From positions 71,044,487-71,108,486 of the forward strand of contig NC_090942.1 in the NCBI RefSeq assembly GCF_040807025.1: DNA of 64,000 bases, read 5' to 3'. This DNA comes from Struthio camelus. Lineage: Eukaryota; Chordata; Aves; Struthioniformes; Struthionidae. The position numbers and the translations under genes were made by a program. Below are positions 62,101 to 64,000 of the stretch, one piece after another (within the stretch, counting starts at the first letter, position 1; each line of letters opens with the position of its first letter). The notes beneath the pieces were generated by a model that saw nothing but the letters and a program-made list of their open reading frames with translations, made no database searches and was not told the origin of the DNA.

Positions 62101-64000
62101 GAGGATGCAACATCCCTGCTATCACTGAAACACTAGTCTGGAATGGATTGGGAGCGGAGCATAGAAATAACCCAGAAAGGGAACTTGGCGGTCTTCTGGT
62201 GGAAGTGTTTCCTCAGTGACAAGGCCTCTGTTCAAAGGCTCTGGATATTCTTGGTGGCTTCTGGCACTAAAGATTTTGCAAGGATATAGTACATTGTGAC
62301 GTGAAGGGACTTGTATCTTTGTGCTTGAAGGTGCTTTGTGTCCTCAGGGTGGCTGGTTACAAAAGGTAACTGTTTGGGGAGCCCATCACAGAGGGCATTG
62401 GAGCTGAGAGCTCTGGTCAGGATTGATAAAGCTGAAAACATTATAATGGGTTTAGTGACAGAGCCACAAGACCAAAGCAAGCACCACTTCTCCCATAGGC
62501 TGCGGACAGCTGTGTCTGAGCTGTGGCACTTCTCTGGTTACTGTCAGCCACCTCACCTGGAGGTCTAGCTGAGAGGAAGGTTGAATGGAAACCGCTGGAT
62601 ATCTGCACCAGTGAATGGCAAACTGAATAAATGGCTGGCTACTAATAATACTATTGGGTATTGTGTTGTCTGGGACTGCTGGCGTTTATCAGACATTCTC
62701 TCCACAGTTCTCAATAGCTGAACCTTTGCTTGCTGCTGTCAACAATGCAGCTGAAACTTTGAGGGGCTTATCTAATCTACGTAAATGTCTAGAAGCTCTT
62801 GAAAATCACCCTTTTCTGATATTTCAATTGCCATCCTGATGTATATTTTAAGATAGTGACAAAATGAGCTTCAAAGACATTGTTGGTAATAAGTACCCTT
62901 GCAAAGTCTGTGCTGCTTTGTCTTAACAGCCCTTGAAGAGGTAAATGGTATTTGTGAGGTGCATAGCCAGCATGGCTCATGCCCTTGCACATGGCAGGTC
63001 TCCTAAAGTGTTTAATATGAATCTCAGCACAGGGGGTTGCTGGACAACAAAGTCCTGGAAGAAGTACCAGAGAAAGAAATATGCTGTTTAGCTCCCGTAG
63101 GCTCAGAGGTACGTATCTCCCAGATTTGGATTCAGTGCAGCAGCAGTAGGTGGGACTGTAACTTGCTTTTTGTCAAAGCAATTATTCTACCTTTCTATTT
63201 ACTTATAGGCAGAAAGACCTTTGAGACCCAGCAACCTCCCTGAAGCCTTATCTCAACGAAGCAATGTTCTTAAAGAGGAATTTTACCCTTCCCCCCCTCC
63301 CCCCCGCACCTTCCCAGCAGCTTGTACTGTCTTATTGCTGGCACCCCCTTTCCTCTGACAATTCTAGGCAGCTTGATGCTTCTCCCAGGCAACTCCCTCA
63401 GAGCACGTATTCATACTGCAGAGATGCAGGCTGCTCTTACTGCAGCATGTTAATCAACCCCAAACTGCTATTAGTAGGAAAAAATAATTTGGGGTCCAAG
63501 GAGGAGAGTCTGATTTAGGATTGGAAGGAATTTCCAAATTGGAATGGTGGAAAGAGGATTGATTGCTAGAGATGAGGCAGTTACCTAGAGGATATGGATC
63601 ATGGCTTTTGGTATAGATGCAAGCGCATTGAGTGGGAAGACAGGAAGGGTGAGGGTTTAACTTCCTGAATGCTTTCAAGAAGAGTCTTGTGTTGGATGGA
63701 AGGGTTTTAACCAGCTGTGGTGGCTGAGCTTAATGAAAGGGACTGTCTTAAAAGTGCTTTTAAAAATATGGGACCTAGGGTGGTGGCAAGGAAAGGTACC
63801 CTTAAGGAACAAACCACCTCATCTGTACCAAAAGGCAGGCAGAGTTGAAGACAGTACAAAGCATTCATGCTGCTTTGAGTGGTAATTGCAAAAAGCACAA
63901 TCCCGGGTGCACCCTGCTGCCTTCTGCACAGTGGTGCTTGACTTATTTGGGACTCATCAGAAATGTGGACTAATACAGAGGCACAAGTTGCAGATGATGC

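Larger units (their letters stand above)
49815..64000. other. non-coding region to the window end, no gene supported
   Basis: Short open frames only, none recognised. Small features are a C13-A10 tract at 51788, a 9-bp tandem repeat at 51937, a 128-codon frame at 52797-53183, and exon-like splice signals around 54343-54386. C-rich runs occur near 63286-63306. If synteny with mammals holds, this would be CALD1 flank or 5' intron, but no caldesmon sequence is visible. Confidence 0.5.

Noticed and set aside
1-64000. Search for CRISPR arrays, operons, phage or plasmid genes
   Set aside because: Composition, splicing, CpG island and CR1 show vertebrate nuclear DNA. No regularly spaced repeats or bacterial-type genes were seen.

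Overview
The window looks like vertebrate nuclear DNA from a bird. Most of it is non-coding, it has a CpG-island promoter, and it carries one spliced housekeeping-type gene and one 5'-truncated CR1 LINE. CR1 is the dominant LINE of birds and other sauropsids. The inference 'bird' rests on the CR1, the low overall repeat density and the protein similarity. I cannot name the species, and a crocodilian or turtle is not strictly excluded.

Layout. Positions 1-540 hold a 46-bp tandem repeat followed by what may be the rest of a dispersed repeat. Positions 541-9235 are intergenic with no supported gene. A CpG island at about 9236-9800, with a face-to-face pair of CCAAT boxes, is the promoter of BPGM (bisphosphoglycerate mutase, + strand). 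BPGM is the only protein-coding gene I can support. It has a non-coding exon 1 ending at 9714, exon 2 (coding 13244-13853) and exon 3 (coding 21717-21895). The predicted protein is 262 residues with all catalytic residues present. A likely poly(A) signal lies at 22774 and a possible distal one at 24998.

Downstream, about 25-64 kb has no recognisable coding exon on either strand. In human the next gene downstream of BPGM is CALD1, so this stretch may be the BPGM-CALD1 intergenic region and/or the 5' non-coding part of CALD1. That is inferred from conserved synteny only. A TATA-containing, locally GC-rich stretch near 33.25-33.84 kb is the best candidate for another promoter. A degenerate CR1 copy with a recognisable reverse transcriptase occupies about 40004-42078.

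I found no gene cluster and no undescribed multi-gene system. The points most worth a second look are: a three-residue tandem duplication in BPGM; a perfect consensus Maf/NF-E2 palindrome at 30278 and other extended AP-1-type palindromes around BPGM; a perfect 12-bp hairpin at 3216; the 46-bp tandem repeat; and two C-run/A-run tracts. BPGM makes 2,3-bisphosphoglycerate in red cells, so NF-E2-type motifs are biologically plausible there but unproven.
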